A stretch of 12,242 nt of DNA from Saccoglossus kowalevskii (GCF_000003605.2 NW_003111553.1:1-12242), one strand, 5' to 3'; numbered from the stretch's first letter, positions 1-7,800 are shown. The notes: a model not told the origin generated them from the letters alone. Made by a program: numbers and translations.

Positions 1-166
1 CTCATCGGTCCACCGGTGTTCATCATTGACACATGTAAGAAAATGAAACAGATTTTGGGATTCATATGACATATGTTTATCGCAGGTGAGTTGCTCTGTC
101 GTAAAGTTGATGTTGTGATGAAAACATACATATATAACTTGAAAACTAATGCATGAGCCATAATAC
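1..166. repeat. Spacer 0 (partial): tail c
   Basis: This is the end of a spacer cut by the window edge. It has tail type c (catcggtccaccgg) and the downstream region of the tRNA at 167, including its terminator. It matches 9764-9929 exactly as far as I can read. Confidence 0.9.
142..145 (-). terminator. Pol III T4 terminator
   Basis: TTTT on the minus strand begins 21 nt after the tRNA discriminator base. Every full-length copy in the window has a T4 run at this same offset (25 to 22 bases below the discriminator), and a second T4 run lies about 20 nt further on as a backup. Confidence 0.75.
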
Positions 167-239
167 CGAGCGTGCCAGGATTCGAACCTGGAATCTTCTG
201 ACCCGTAGTCAGACGCGTTATCCGTTGCGCCACACGCCC
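167..239 (-). tRNA. tRNA-Arg(ACG), intact
   Basis: This arginine-accepting tRNA has anticodon ACG (A34 would be inosine), reading CGU, CGC and CGA. It is 73 nt with discriminator G73. The acceptor GGGCGTG pairs with CACGCTC (G2-U71 wobble). The D stem is G10-C25, C11-G24, G12-C23, with C13-A22 unpaired as in animal tRNA-Arg(ACG). The anticodon stem TCTGA/TCAGA is perfect, and the T arm CCAGG-TTCGAAT-CCTGG is perfect. A20 and C35, known arginine identity bases, are present. The loop is CTACGGG, that is G38 instead of A38, which allows a C32-G38 pair and is shared only with the copy at 9930. The A and B boxes match consensus. There is no encoded CCA, as expected in eukaryotes. Confidence 0.9.
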
Positions 240-650
240 TGTTCAAAGTCGATGCGTTTGCCTATCACTCGTGACACGTATTGAAACAATCGAAATACAT
301 ATGACTTAAAAGTTAAGTCAATTGAATTCTGGATATGCAGAATTTTGAAGTATAGTATGCGTTGACTGTTTGACCGTAACGCTCGTCGGTCACAAGAGCG
401 TTCATCGACGACAGTTTTGAGAAATGCAAATTTTGGAACCGCAGAAACTCCAGCCGATTCGTTGATCTGTAGATGTTCACATGCTCATAGGTCCCTCCGG
501 TGTTCACCAATGACACGTGTGAGAAAATGAAACAGATTTGGGGATTCATATGACACATGTTTATCGCAGGTGAGTTGCTCTGACGTAAAGCTGATGTTGT
601 GATGAAAACAGACATTCATAACTTGAAAACTAATGCATGAGCCATAACAC
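240..650. repeat. Spacer 1: P1-B-b
   Basis: This spacer has a P1 head (tgttcaaagtcgatgcg), a B middle and tail b. It holds the three inverted repeats described at 7864-7963. It is near-identical to 10003-10414 in its first half, apart from one missing t in 'gattcgttgatc'. No gene is seen. Confidence 0.85.
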
Positions 651-954
651 CGAGCGTGCCAGGATTCGAACCTGCAATCTTCTGATCCGTAGTCAGACGC
701 GTTATCCGTTGCGCCACACGCCCTGTTCAAATTCGATGCGTTTGCCTATCACTCGTGACACGTATTGAAACAATCGAAATACATATGACTTAAAAGTTAA
801 GTCAATTGAATTCTGGATACTCAGAATTTTGAAGTATAGTTTACGTTGACTGTTTGGTCGTAACGGTCGTCGGTCACAATTGCGTTCATCGATGACAGAA
901 TTGAGACATGAAAATTTTGGAACGGCAGAAACTCCAGCCAATTCATTTTACATG
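410..954. repeat. Block D copy 1 (with 1379-1922 and 2349-2888)
   Basis: This segment runs from the end of a B middle through tail b, a tRNA with G49, and an A middle. It recurs twice more at steps of about 968 and 970 bp, two units each, with very few differences. The regular B/A alternation means that a two-unit dimer was the duplicated module here. The ends are approximate. Confidence 0.75.
651..723 (-). tRNA. tRNA-Arg(ACG), G49 variant
   Basis: This is a full-length copy with anticodon ACG and intact A box, B box, acceptor, D and anticodon stems. The first T-stem pair is changed: C49 is G49 and faces G65, so that pair is a mismatch. The same base is found at 1619, 2589 and 3073, defining a subfamily. 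It may still be functional, since four T-stem pairs and the loop remain. Confidence 0.8.
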
Positions 955-1135
955 CAGATGTTCACATGCTCAGAGGTCCCACCGGTGCTCACCAATGGCA
1001 GGTGTGAGAATATGAAACAGATTTTGGAATTCATATGACACATGTTTATCGCAGGTGAGTTGCTCTGTCGTAAAGTTGATGTTGTGATGAAAACAAACAT
1101 TTATAACTTGAAAACTAATGCATGAGCCATAATAC
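724..1135. repeat. Spacer 2: P1-A-a
   Basis: This spacer has a P1 head (aaattcg variant), an A middle and tail a. The join between middle and tail reads 'ttttacatgcag' where most A units read 'ttttacctgcag'. No gene is seen. Confidence 0.85.
1111..1114 (-). terminator. Pol III T4 terminator
   Basis: TTTT on the minus strand lies 21 nt past the 3' end of the tRNA at 1136. Confidence 0.7.
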
Positions 1136-1208
1136 CGAGCGTGCCAGGTTTCGAACCTGGAATCCTCTGATCCGTAGTCAGACGCGGTATCCGTTGCGCC
1201 ACACGCCC
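1136..1208 (-). tRNA. tRNA-Arg(ACG), C22 variant
   Basis: All stems pair: acceptor with the G2-U71 wobble, anticodon stem perfect, T stem CCAGG/CCTGG perfect. Differences from the array consensus are A22 to C22 (the 13:22 position is unpaired either way), A44 to G44 in the variable loop and T60 to A60 in the T loop. C22 and the following P2-like head (tgttcgcctttgatgcg) are shared with the 80-nt pseudogenes. This copy therefore looks like a surviving intact member of the lineage that gave rise to them. It is probably functional. Confidence 0.85.
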
Positions 1209-1618
1209 TGTTCGCCTTTGATGCGTTGCCTAACACTCGTGACACGTATTGAAACAATCAAAATACATTGGAATTGAAAGTTAAGTCAACTGAATTCTGG
1301 ATATGCAGAATTTTGAAGTATAGTATGCGTTGACTGTTTGGCCGTAACGCAAGTCGGTCACAAGAGCGTTCATCGACGACAGTTTTAAGAAATGCAAATT
1401 TTGGAACCGCAGAAACTCCAGCCGATTCGTTTATCTGTAGATGTTCACATGCTCATAGGTCCCTCCAGTGTTCACCAATGACACGTGTGAGAAAATGAAA
1501 CAGATTTGGGGATTCATATGACACATGTTTATCGCAGGTGAGTTGCTCTGTCGTAAAGTTGATGTTGTGATGAAAACAGACATTTATAACTTGAAAACTA
1601 ATGCATGAGCCATAACAC
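1209..1618. repeat. Spacer 3: P2-like-B-b
   Basis: The head resembles P2 (gcctttgatgcg, aacactcgtg, caatcaaaatacat) but keeps 'attgaaac' like P1. The middle is B and the tail b. It is the only P2-like head next to a full-length tRNA in the window. Confidence 0.8.
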
Positions 1619-1922
1619 CGAGCGTGCCAGGATTCGAACCTGCAATCTTCTGATCCGTAGTCAGACGCGTTATCCGTTGCGCCACACGCCCTGTTCAAAT
1701 TCAATGCGTTTGCCTATCACTCGTGACACGTATTGAAACAATCGAAATACATATGACTTAAAAGTTAAGTCAATTGAATTCTGGATACTCAGAATTTTGA
1801 AGTATAGTTTACGTTGACTGTTTGGTCGTAACGGTCGTCGGTCACAATTGCGTTCATCGATGACAGAATTGAGACATGAAAATTTTGGAACGGCAGAAAC
1901 TCCAGCCAATTCATTTTACATG
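1379..1922. repeat. Block D copy 2
   Basis: This is the second copy of the B-end / G49 tRNA / A-middle block, 968 bp after the first. Both this copy and the first have 'ttttacatgcag' at the right end. Confidence 0.75.
1619..1691 (-). tRNA. tRNA-Arg(ACG), G49 variant
   Basis: The tRNA sequence is the same as at 651 over its full length: anticodon ACG, G49 facing G65, all other stems sound. It lies in the second copy of block D, so it is a recent duplicate of that gene. Confidence 0.8.
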
Positions 1923-2103
1923 CAGATGTTCACATGCTCAGAGGTCCCACCGGTGCTCACCAATGGCAGGTGTGAGAATATGAAACAGATTTTGGGATTC
2001 ATATGACATATGTTTATCGCAGGTGAGTTGCTATGACGCAAAGTTGATGTTGTGATGAAAACAAACATATATAACTTGAAAACGAATACATGTGCCATAA
2101 TAC
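1692..2103. repeat. Spacer 4: P1-A-a variant
   Basis: This spacer has a P1 head (aaattcaatg), an A middle and tail a. Near its right end it has 'gctatgacgcaaag' and 'aaaacgaatacatg', a combination shared only with the spacer before 7728. Confidence 0.85.
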
Positions 2104-2176
2104 CGAGCGTGCCTGGATTCGGACCTGGAATCTTCTGATCCGTAGACAGACGCGTTATCCGTTGCGCCACACGCCC
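2104..2176 (-). pseudogene. Degenerate tRNA-Arg(ACG) copy
   Basis: Full length, with anticodon ACG, but with three lesions. A31 is T31, giving a T31-T39 mismatch next to the anticodon loop. T63 is A63, facing A51 in the T stem. T55 is C55, which removes the near-universal pseudouridine site and breaks the B box (GGTCCGAATCC). It belongs with the T31 group (5291, 5776, 7728, 8961) and is the most damaged in the T arm. It is probably not functional. Confidence 0.7.
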
Positions 2177-2588
2177 TGTTCAAAGTCGATGCGTTTGCCT
2201 ATCACTCGTGACACGTATTGAAACAATCGAAATACATATGACTTAAAAGTTAAGTCAATTGAATTCTGGATATGCAGAATTTTGAAGTATAGTATGCGTT
2301 GACTGTTTGACCGAAACGCTCGACGGTCACAAGAGCGTTCATCGACGACAGTTTTAAGAAATGCAAATTTTGGAACCGCAGAAACTCCAGCCGATTCGTT
2401 TGATCTGTAGATGTTCACATGCTCATAGGTCCCTCCAGTGTTCACCAATGACACGTGTGAGAAAATGAAACAGATTTGGGGATTCATATGACACATGTTT
2501 ATCGCAGGTGAGTTGCTCTGTCGTAAAGTTGATGTTGTGATGAAAACAGACATTTATAACTTGAAAACTAATGCATGAGCCATAACAC
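2177..2588. repeat. Spacer 5: P1-B-b
   Basis: This spacer has a P1 head, a B middle and tail b, and is close to 7801-8211. Two bases inside the third inverted repeat differ from other B units (gaccgaaacgctcgacgg), leaving the outer arms able to pair. Confidence 0.85.
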
Positions 2589-2888
2589 CGAGCGTGCCAG
2601 GATTCGAACCTGCAATCTTCTGATCCGTAGTCAGACGCGTTATCCGTTGCGCCACACGCCCTTTTCAAATTCGATGCGTTTGCCTATCACTCGTGACACG
2701 TATTGAAACAATCGAAATACATATGACTTAAAAGTTAAGTCAATTGAATTCTGGATACTCAGAATTTTGAAGTATAGTTTACGTTGACTGTTTGGTCGTA
2801 ACGGTCGTCGGTCACAATTGCGTTCATCGATGACAGAATTGAGACATGAAAATTTTGGAACGGCAGAAACTCCAGCCAATTCATTTTA
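2349..2888. repeat. Block D copy 3
   Basis: This is the third copy of the two-unit block, 970 bp after the second. Its right end has 'ttttacctgcag' and it then joins tail c instead of tail a, marking the limit of the dimer. Confidence 0.75.
2589..2661 (-). tRNA. tRNA-Arg(ACG), G49 variant
   Basis: The tRNA is identical to those at 651 and 1619, with the G49-G65 mismatch as its only structural flaw. The base just before the 5' end differs: the flank reads 'cccttttc' on the plus strand where others read 'ccctgttc'. It lies in block D copy 3. Confidence 0.8.
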
Positions 2889-3072
2889 CCTGCAGATGTT
2901 CACATGCTCATCGGTCCACTGGTGTTCATCATTGACACATGTAAGAAAATGAAACAGATTTTGGGATTCATATGACATATGTTTATCGCAGGTGAGTTGC
3001 TCTGTAGTAAAGTTGATGTTGTGATGAAAACATACGTATATAACTTGAAAACTAATGCATGAGCCATAACAC
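2662..3072. repeat. Spacer 6: P1-A-c
   Basis: This spacer has a P1 head (aaattc), an A middle and tail c with 'catcggtccactgg'. No gene is seen. Confidence 0.85.
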
Positions 3073-3145
3073 CGAGCGTGCCAGGATTCGAACCTGCAAT
3101 CTTCTGATCCGTAGTCAGACGCGTTATCCGTTGCGCCACACGCCC
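3073..3145 (-). tRNA. tRNA-Arg(ACG), G49 variant
   Basis: This is the fourth G49 copy, with anticodon ACG and all stems sound except G49-G65. Unlike the other three it is preceded by tail c and followed by a P1 head of the 'aaagtc' type. The variant has therefore moved between spacer backgrounds, as expected of conversion or exchange near the tRNA. Confidence 0.78.
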
Positions 3146-3557
3146 TGTTCAAAGTCGATGCGTTTGCCTATCACTCGTGACACGTATTGAAACAATCGAA
3201 ATACATATGACTTAAAAGTTAAGTCAATTGAATTCTGGATACTTAGAATTTTGAAGTATAGTTTGCGTTGACTGTTTGGCCGTAACGGTCGTCGGTCACA
3301 ATTGCGTTCATCGATGACAGAATTGAGACATGAAAATTTTGGAACGGCAGAAACTCCAGCCAATTCATTTTACCTGCAGATGTTCACATGCTCATCGGTC
3401 CCACCGGTGTTCATCATTGACACATGTGAGAAAATGAAACAGATTTTGGGATTCATATGACATATGTTTATCGCAGGTGAGTTGCTCTGTCGTAAAGTTG
3501 ATGTTGTGATGAAAACATACATATATAACTTGAAAACTAATACATGTGCCACAATAT
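3146..3557. repeat. Spacer 7: P1-A-c
   Basis: This spacer has a P1 head, an A middle ('cttagaatt' breaks the second inverted repeat) and tail c. The right end has changed to 'aatacatgtgccacaatatc', the 3' flank typical of the 80-nt pseudogenes. Confidence 0.85.
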
Positions 3558-3637
3558 CAAGCGTGCCAGGATTTGAGATTTGAAGCTGGAATCTTCTGAT
3601 CAGTAGTCAGACGCGGTATCCGTTGCGCCACACGCTC
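3558..3637 (-). pseudogene. tRNA-Arg-derived pseudogene, 7-bp T-arm duplication, anticodon ACT
   Basis: This copy is 80 nt. On the plus strand the T arm contains 'gatttgagatttga', two exact copies of gatttga, itself derived from gattcga by a CpG to TpG change. This replaces the B box and the TTCGAAT loop, so Pol III recognition and folding should fail. G36 is T36, giving a nominal ACT anticodon. The 5' acceptor strand reads GAGCGTG, which restores a Watson-Crick 2-71 pair; C72 is T72 here only among the six. C22 is present. It heads a run of two such copies. Confidence 0.85.
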
Positions 3638-4049
3638 TGTTCGCCTTTGATGCGTTTGCCTAACACTCGTGACACGTATTCAAACAATCAAAATACATAG
3701 GAATTAAAAGTTAAGTCATTTGAATTCTGGATATACAGAATTTTGAATTATAGTATGCGTTGATTGTTTGACCGTAACGCTCGTCGGTCACAAGAGCGTT
3801 CATCGATGACAGTTTTGAGAAATGCAAATTTTCGAACCGCAGAAACTCCAGCCGATTCGTTTGATCTGTAGATGTTCACATGCTCATAGGTCCCTCCGGT
3901 GTTCACCAATGACACGTGTGAGAAAATGAAACAGATTTGGGGATTCATATGACACATGTTTATCGCAGGTGAGTTGCTCTGTCGTAAAGTTGATGTTGTG
4001 ATGAAAACATACATATATAACTTGAAAACTAATACATGTGCCACAATAT
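3638..4049. repeat. Spacer 8: P2-B-b
   Basis: This spacer has a P2 head (gcctttgatgcg, 'gtattcaaac', 'aggaattaaaag'), a B middle and tail b. The first inverted repeat is imperfect because gacttaa has become gaattaa. No gene is seen. Confidence 0.85.
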
Positions 4050-4129
4050 CGAGCGTGCCAGGATTTGAGATTTGAAGCTGGAATCTTCTGATCAGTAGTC
4101 AGACGCGGTATCCGTTGCGCCACACGCTC
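4050..4129 (-). pseudogene. tRNA-Arg-derived pseudogene, 7-bp T-arm duplication, anticodon ACT
   Basis: 80 nt, with the same gatttga duplication, C22, GAGCGTG 5' strand and T36 as the copy at 3558, but with C72 kept, so the acceptor stem pairs fully. The perfect acceptor and anticodon stems contrast with the ruined B box. Confidence 0.85.
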
Positions 4130-4541
4130 TGTTCGCCTTTGATGCGTTTGCCTAACACTTGTGACACGTATTCAAACAATCAAAATACATAGGAATTAAA
4201 AGTTAAGTCATTTGAATTCTGGATATTCAGAATTTTGAATTATAGTATGCGTTGATTGTTTGACCGTAACGCTCGTCGGTCACAAGAGCGTTCATCGATG
4301 ACAGTTTGGAGAAATGCAAATTTTCGAACCGCAGAAACTCCAGCCAATTCATTTTACCTGCAGATGTTCACATGCTCAGAGGTCCCACCGGTGCTCACCA
4401 ATGGCAGGTGTGAGAATATGAAACAGATTTTGGAATTCATATGACACATGTTTATCGCAGGTGAGTTGCTCTGTCGTAAAGTTGATGTTGTGATGAAAAC
4501 AAACATTTATAACTTGAAAACTAATGCCTGAGCCATAATAC
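4130..4541. repeat. Spacer 9: P2-B/A-a chimera
   Basis: This spacer starts as P2-B and switches to A within the shared stretch 'gcagaaactccagcc' (about 4332-4346), continuing as 'aattcattttacctgcag' and tail a. It is a clear recombinant spacer. Confidence 0.8.
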
Positions 4542-4614
4542 CGAGCGTGCCAGGATTCGAACCTGGAATCTTATGATCCGTAGTCAGACGCGTTATCCGT
4601 TGCGCCACACGCCC
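4542..4614 (-). tRNA. tRNA-Arg(ACG), T42 variant
   Basis: Full length, with anticodon ACG and intact boxes and T arm. G42 is T42, leaving C28 unpaired in the anticodon stem. The sister copy at 8212 is perfect here, so the change arose after block H was duplicated or was imported from elsewhere. The copy at 10415 has the same change. Function is uncertain. Confidence 0.7.
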
Positions 4615-4841
4615 TGTTCAAAGTCGATGCGTTTGTCTATCACTCGTGACACGTATTGAAACAATCGAAATACATATGTCTTAAAAGTTAAGTCAATTGA
4701 ATTCTGGATACTCAGAATTTTGAAGTATAGTTTACGTTGACTGTTTGGTCGTAACGGTCGTCGGTCACAATTGCGTTCATCGATGACAGAATTGAGACAT
4801 GAAAATTTTGGAACGGCAGAAACTCCAGCCAATACATTTTA
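4615..4841. repeat. Spacer 10: P1-A, tail deleted
   Basis: This spacer has a P1 head and an A middle, then ends at 'aatacattttacc' and joins directly to the anticodon region of the next tRNA. The whole tail, the terminator and the 3' half of the tRNA are missing, giving a 264-bp unit. Confidence 0.85.
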
Positions 4842-4878
4842 CCGTAGTCAGACGCGTTATCCGTTGCGCCACACGCCC
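4842..4878 (-). pseudogene. 5' half of tRNA-Arg (bases 1-37)
   Basis: Only the acceptor 5' strand, D arm, 5' side of the anticodon stem and loop bases through G37 remain. The A box is intact and the B box is gone. The deletion junction shares 'cc' between spacer (ttttacc) and tRNA (gatcc), suggesting a microhomology join. The next T4 on the minus strand is about 36 nt downstream, at 4802-4805. A standalone product is unlikely without a B box. Confidence 0.85.
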
Positions 4879-5290
4879 TGTTCAAAGTCGATGCGTTTGC
4901 CTATCACTCGTGACACGTATTGAAACAATCGAAATACATAAGGCTTAAAAGTTAAGTCAATTGAATTCTGGATACTCAGAATTTTGAAGTATAGTTTGCG
5001 TTGAATCTTTGGCCGTAACGGTCGTCGGTCACAATTGCGTTCATCGATGACAGAATTGAGACATGACAATTTTGGAACCGCAGAAACTCCAGCCAATTCA
5101 TTTTACCTGCAGATGTTCACATGCTCAGAGGTCCCACCGGTGCTCACCAATGGCAGGTGTGAGAATATGAAACAGATTTTGGAATTCATATGACACATGT
5201 TTATCGCAGGTGAGTTGCTCTGTCGTAAAGTTGATGTTGTGATGAAAACAAACATTTATAACTTGAAAACTAATGCATGAGCCATAATAC
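4879..5290. repeat. Spacer 11: P1'-A-a
   Basis: The head is P1 with 'aaggcttaaaag' where others have 'atgacttaaaag', the middle is A with 'gacatgacaattttgg', and the tail is a. The variant is shared only with 8549-8960. Confidence 0.85.
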
Positions 5291-5363
5291 CGAGCGTGCC
5301 AGGATTCGAACCTGGAATCTTCTGATCCGTAGACAGACGCGTTATCCGTTGCGCCACACGCCC
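5291..5363 (-). tRNA. tRNA-Arg(ACG), T31 variant
   Basis: Anticodon ACG, perfect T arm and acceptor, consensus A and B boxes. A31 is T31, facing T39 at the top of the anticodon stem, so four stem pairs remain and the loop is effectively enlarged. The same change is seen at 2104, 5776, 7728 and 8961. The head that follows is type P3 (tgttcgcgtttgatgcg). Confidence 0.65.
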
Positions 5364-5775
5364 TGTTCGCGTTTGATGCGTTTGTCTATTACTCGTAACA
5401 CGTAATGAAACAATCAAAATACATAGGAATTAAAAGTTAAGTCATTTGAATTCTGGATATTCAGAATTTTGAATTATAGTATGCATTGACTGTTTGACCG
5501 TAACGCTCGTCGGTCAAAAGAGCGTTCATCGACGACAGTTTTGAGAAATGCAAATTTTGGAACCGCAGAAACTCCAGCCGATTCGTTTGATCTGTAAATG
5601 TTCACATGCTCATAGGTCCCTCCGGTGTTCACCAATGACACGTGTGAGAAAATGAAACAGATTTGGGGATTCATATGACACATGTTTATCGCAGGTGAGT
5701 TGCTCTGTCGTAAAGTTGATGTTGTGATGAAAATAGACATTTATAACTTGAAAACTAATGCATGAGCCATAATAC
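5364..5775. repeat. Spacer 12: P3-B-b
   Basis: This spacer has a P3 head (tttgtctattactcgtaac, 'acgtaatgaaac'), a B middle and tail b. 'cggtcaaaagagcg' differs from the usual 'cggtcacaagagcg'. No gene is seen. Confidence 0.85.
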
Positions 5776-5848
5776 CGAGCGTGCCAAGATTCGAACCTGG
5801 AATCTTCTGATCCGTAGACAGACGCGTTATCCGTTGAGCCACACGCCC
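5776..5848 (-). pseudogene. Degenerate tRNA-Arg(ACG) copy
   Basis: 73 nt, anticodon ACG. T31 faces T39, G12 is T12 facing C23 in the D stem (and alters the A box), and C62 is T62, giving a tolerated G52-U62 wobble. Two mismatches in short stems make function unlikely. Its counterpart at 9446 has a different set of changes beyond the shared T62. Confidence 0.65.
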
Positions 5849-6260
5849 TGTTCGTGTTTGATGCGTTTGTCTATTACTCGTAACACGTAATGAAACAATC
5901 AAAATACATAGGAATTAAAAGTTAAGTCATTTGAATTCTGGATATTCAGAATTTTGAATTATAGTATGCGTTGACTGTTTGACCGTTACGCTCGTCGGTC
6001 ACAAGAGCGTTGATCGATGACAGTATTGAGAAATGCAAATTTTGGAACTGCAGAAACTCCAGCCGATTCCTTTGATCTGTAGATGTTCACATGCTCATAG
6101 GTCCCTCCGGTGTTCACCAATGACACGTGTGAGAAAATGAAACAGATTTGGGGATTCATATGACACATGTTTATCGCAGGTGAGTTGCTCTGTCGTAAAG
6201 TTGATGTTGTGATGAAAACAAACATTTATAACTTGAAAACTAATGCATGATCCATAATAC
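5849..6260. repeat. Spacer 13: P3-B-b
   Basis: This spacer has a P3 head in the 'tgttcgtgtttg' form, a B middle ('gaccgttacgctcg', 'gttgatcgatgacagtattg') and tail b. The head form recurs at 10979. Confidence 0.8.
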
Positions 6261-6333
6261 CGATCGTGCCAGGATTCGAACCTGGAATCTTCTGATCCGT
6301 AGTCAGATGCGTTATCCGTTGCGCCACACGCCC
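6261..6333 (-). tRNA. tRNA-Arg(ACG), A70 variant
   Basis: Anticodon ACG, with the anticodon stem and T arm perfect. C70 is A70, breaking the G3-C70 acceptor pair, and G26 is A26 at the D/anticodon hinge. One acceptor mismatch plus the G2-U71 wobble weakens the stem. Function is uncertain. Confidence 0.65.
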
Positions 6334-6743
6334 TGTTCAAAGTCGATGCGTTTGCCTATCACTCGTGACACGTATTGAAACAATCGAAATACATATGACT
6401 TAAAAGTTAAGTCAATTGAATTCTGGATACTCAGAATTTTGAAGTATAGTTTGCGTTGACTGTTTGGCCGTAACGGTCGTCGGTCACAATTGCGTTCATT
6501 GATGACAGAATTGAGACATGAAAATTTTGGAACGGCAGAAACTCCAGCCAATTCATTTTACCTGCAGGTTCACATGCTCATCGGTCCCACCGGTGTTCAT
6601 CATTGACACATGTGAGAAAATGAAACAGATTTTGGGATTCATATGACATATGTTTATCGCAGGTGAGTTGCTCTGTCGTAAAGTTGATGTTGTGATGAAA
6701 ACATACATATATAACTTGAAAACTAATACATGTGCCACAATAT
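6334..6743. repeat. Spacer 14: P1-A-c
   Basis: This spacer has a P1 head, an A middle and tail c, with two bases lost in 'ctgcaggttcac'. The right end carries the pseudogene-type 3' flank 'ccacaatatc'. Confidence 0.85.
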
Positions 6744-6823
6744 CGAGCGTGCCAGGATTTGAGATTTGAAGCTGGAATCTTCTGATCAGTAGTCAGACGC
6801 GGTATCCGTTGCGCCACACGCTC
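6744..6823 (-). pseudogene. tRNA-Arg-derived pseudogene, 7-bp T-arm duplication, anticodon ACT
   Basis: 80 nt, with the gatttga duplication, C22, A2 and T36. It is the positional counterpart of 3558 but keeps C72. The B box is destroyed. Confidence 0.85.
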
Positions 6824-7235
6824 TGTTCGCCTTTGATGCGTTTGCCTAACACTCGTGACACGTATTCAAACAATCAAAATACATAGGAATTAAAAGTTAA
6901 GTCATTTGAATTCCGGATATTCAGAATTTTGAATTATAGTATGCGTTGATTGTTTGACCGTAACGCTCGTCGGTCACAAGAGCGTTCATCGATGACAGTT
7001 TGGAGAAATGCAAATTTTTGAACCGCAGAAACTCCAGCCGATTCGTTTGATCTGTAGATGTTCACATGCTCATAGGTCCCTCCGGTGTTCACCAATGACA
7101 CGTGTGAGAAAATGAAACAGATTTGGGGATTCATATGACACATGTTTATCGCAGGTGAGTTGCTCTGTCGTAAAGTTGATGTTGTGATGAAAACATACAT
7201 ATATAACTTGAAAACTAATACATGTGCCACAATAT
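6824..7235. repeat. Spacer 15: P2-B-b
   Basis: This spacer has a P2 head, a B middle with 'tttggagaaatgc' and 'aaatttttgaacc', and tail b. It is the counterpart of spacer 8. 'aattccgg' weakens the second inverted repeat. Confidence 0.85.
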
Positions 7236-7315
7236 CGAGCGTGCCAGGATTTGAGATTTGAAGCTGGAATCTTCTGATCCGTAGTCAGACGAGGTATCCG
7301 TTGCGCCACACGCTC
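7236..7315 (-). pseudogene. tRNA-Arg-derived pseudogene, 7-bp T-arm duplication, anticodon ACG
   Basis: 80 nt with the duplication, but the anticodon is ACG instead of ACT, unlike its counterpart at 4050. G24 is T24, facing C11, adding a D-stem mismatch. T36 was therefore either gained within the subfamily or reverted here by exchange. Confidence 0.85.
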
Positions 7316-7727
7316 TGTTCGCCTTTGATGCGTTTGCCTAACACTCGTGACACGTATTCAAACAATCAAAATACATAGGAATTAAACGTTAAGTCAATTG
7401 AATTCTGGATATGCAGAATTTTGAAGTATAGTATGCGTTGACTGATTGACCGTAACGCAAGTCGGTCACAATAGCGTTCATCGATGACAGTATTGAGACA
7501 TGCAAATTTTGGAACCGCAGAAACTCCAGCCGATTCGATTGATCTGTAGATGTTCACATGCTCAGAGGTCCCACCGTTGCTCACCAATGGCAGGTTTGAG
7601 AATATGAAACAGATTTTGGAATTCATATGACACATGTTTATCGCAGGTGAGTTGCTATGACGCAAAGTTGATGTTGTGATGAAAACAAACATATATAACT
7701 TGAAAACGAATACATGTGCCATAATAC
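7316..7727. repeat. Spacer 16: P2-B-a variant
   Basis: This spacer has a P2 head with 'aattaaacgtta', a B middle and then tail a ending with 'gctatgacgcaaag' and 'aaaacgaatacatg', as in spacer 4. The B to a switch lies near 7550-7565. Confidence 0.8.
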
Positions 7728-7800
7728 CAAGCGTGCCAGGATTCGAACCTGGAATCTTCTGATCCGTAGACAGACGCGTTATCCGTTGCGCCACACGCCC
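7728..7800 (-). tRNA. tRNA-Arg(ACG), T31 variant
   Basis: Anticodon ACG, with both boxes and the T arm perfect. T31-T39 mismatch; C72 is T72, leaving a G1-U72 wobble. It is the extra unit between block K copy 2 and block H copy 2. With its flanks it resembles the locus at 2104 (offset 5624), but without that copy's T-arm damage. Confidence 0.62.

Larger units (their letters stand above)
3146..4130. repeat. Higher-order block K copy 1
   Basis: An A-c unit followed by two consecutive pseudogene units (3558 and 4050) matches 6334-7316 at an offset of 3186-3188 bp. The offset changes because 'cagatgttc' in this copy is 'caggttc' in the other. Few other differences are seen. Confidence 0.8.
4505..5800. 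repeat. Higher-order block H copy 1
   Basis: Four loci (4542, 4842, 5291, 5776) and their spacers match 8175-9470 at a constant offset of 3670 bp. I count roughly ten single-base differences over about 1.2 kb. Both copies contain the same 264-bp deleted unit. Confidence 0.85.
6334..7316. repeat. Higher-order block K copy 2
   Basis: This is the second copy of the A-c unit plus two pseudogene units. Unlike copy 1, it is separated from block H by one extra unit (locus 7728). Confidence 0.8.

Noticed and set aside
120-140. 'tatataac' as a TATA box for Pol III
   Set aside because: It lies downstream of the tRNA terminator on the minus strand, not upstream of a tRNA, and is 'tttataac' in about half of the units.
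597-700. C/D snoRNA on the plus strand (gtgatga as box C, ctga as box D)
   Set aside because: The candidate box D lies inside the tRNA anticodon stem, there is no terminal stem, and the flanks do not pair. The boxes are short enough to occur by chance.
4256-4444. Plus-strand frame of 62 codons
   Set aside because: It arises where spacer 9 switches from B to A and has no counterpart in most units. It has no recognisable protein features.
7366-7794. Longest reading frames (132-142 codons, minus strand) and many frames of 79-88 codons repeated across the window
   Set aside because: They run through tRNA genes and both spacer types, begin and end at different unit positions, and recur only because the DNA repeats. 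They show no domain or start-context support.
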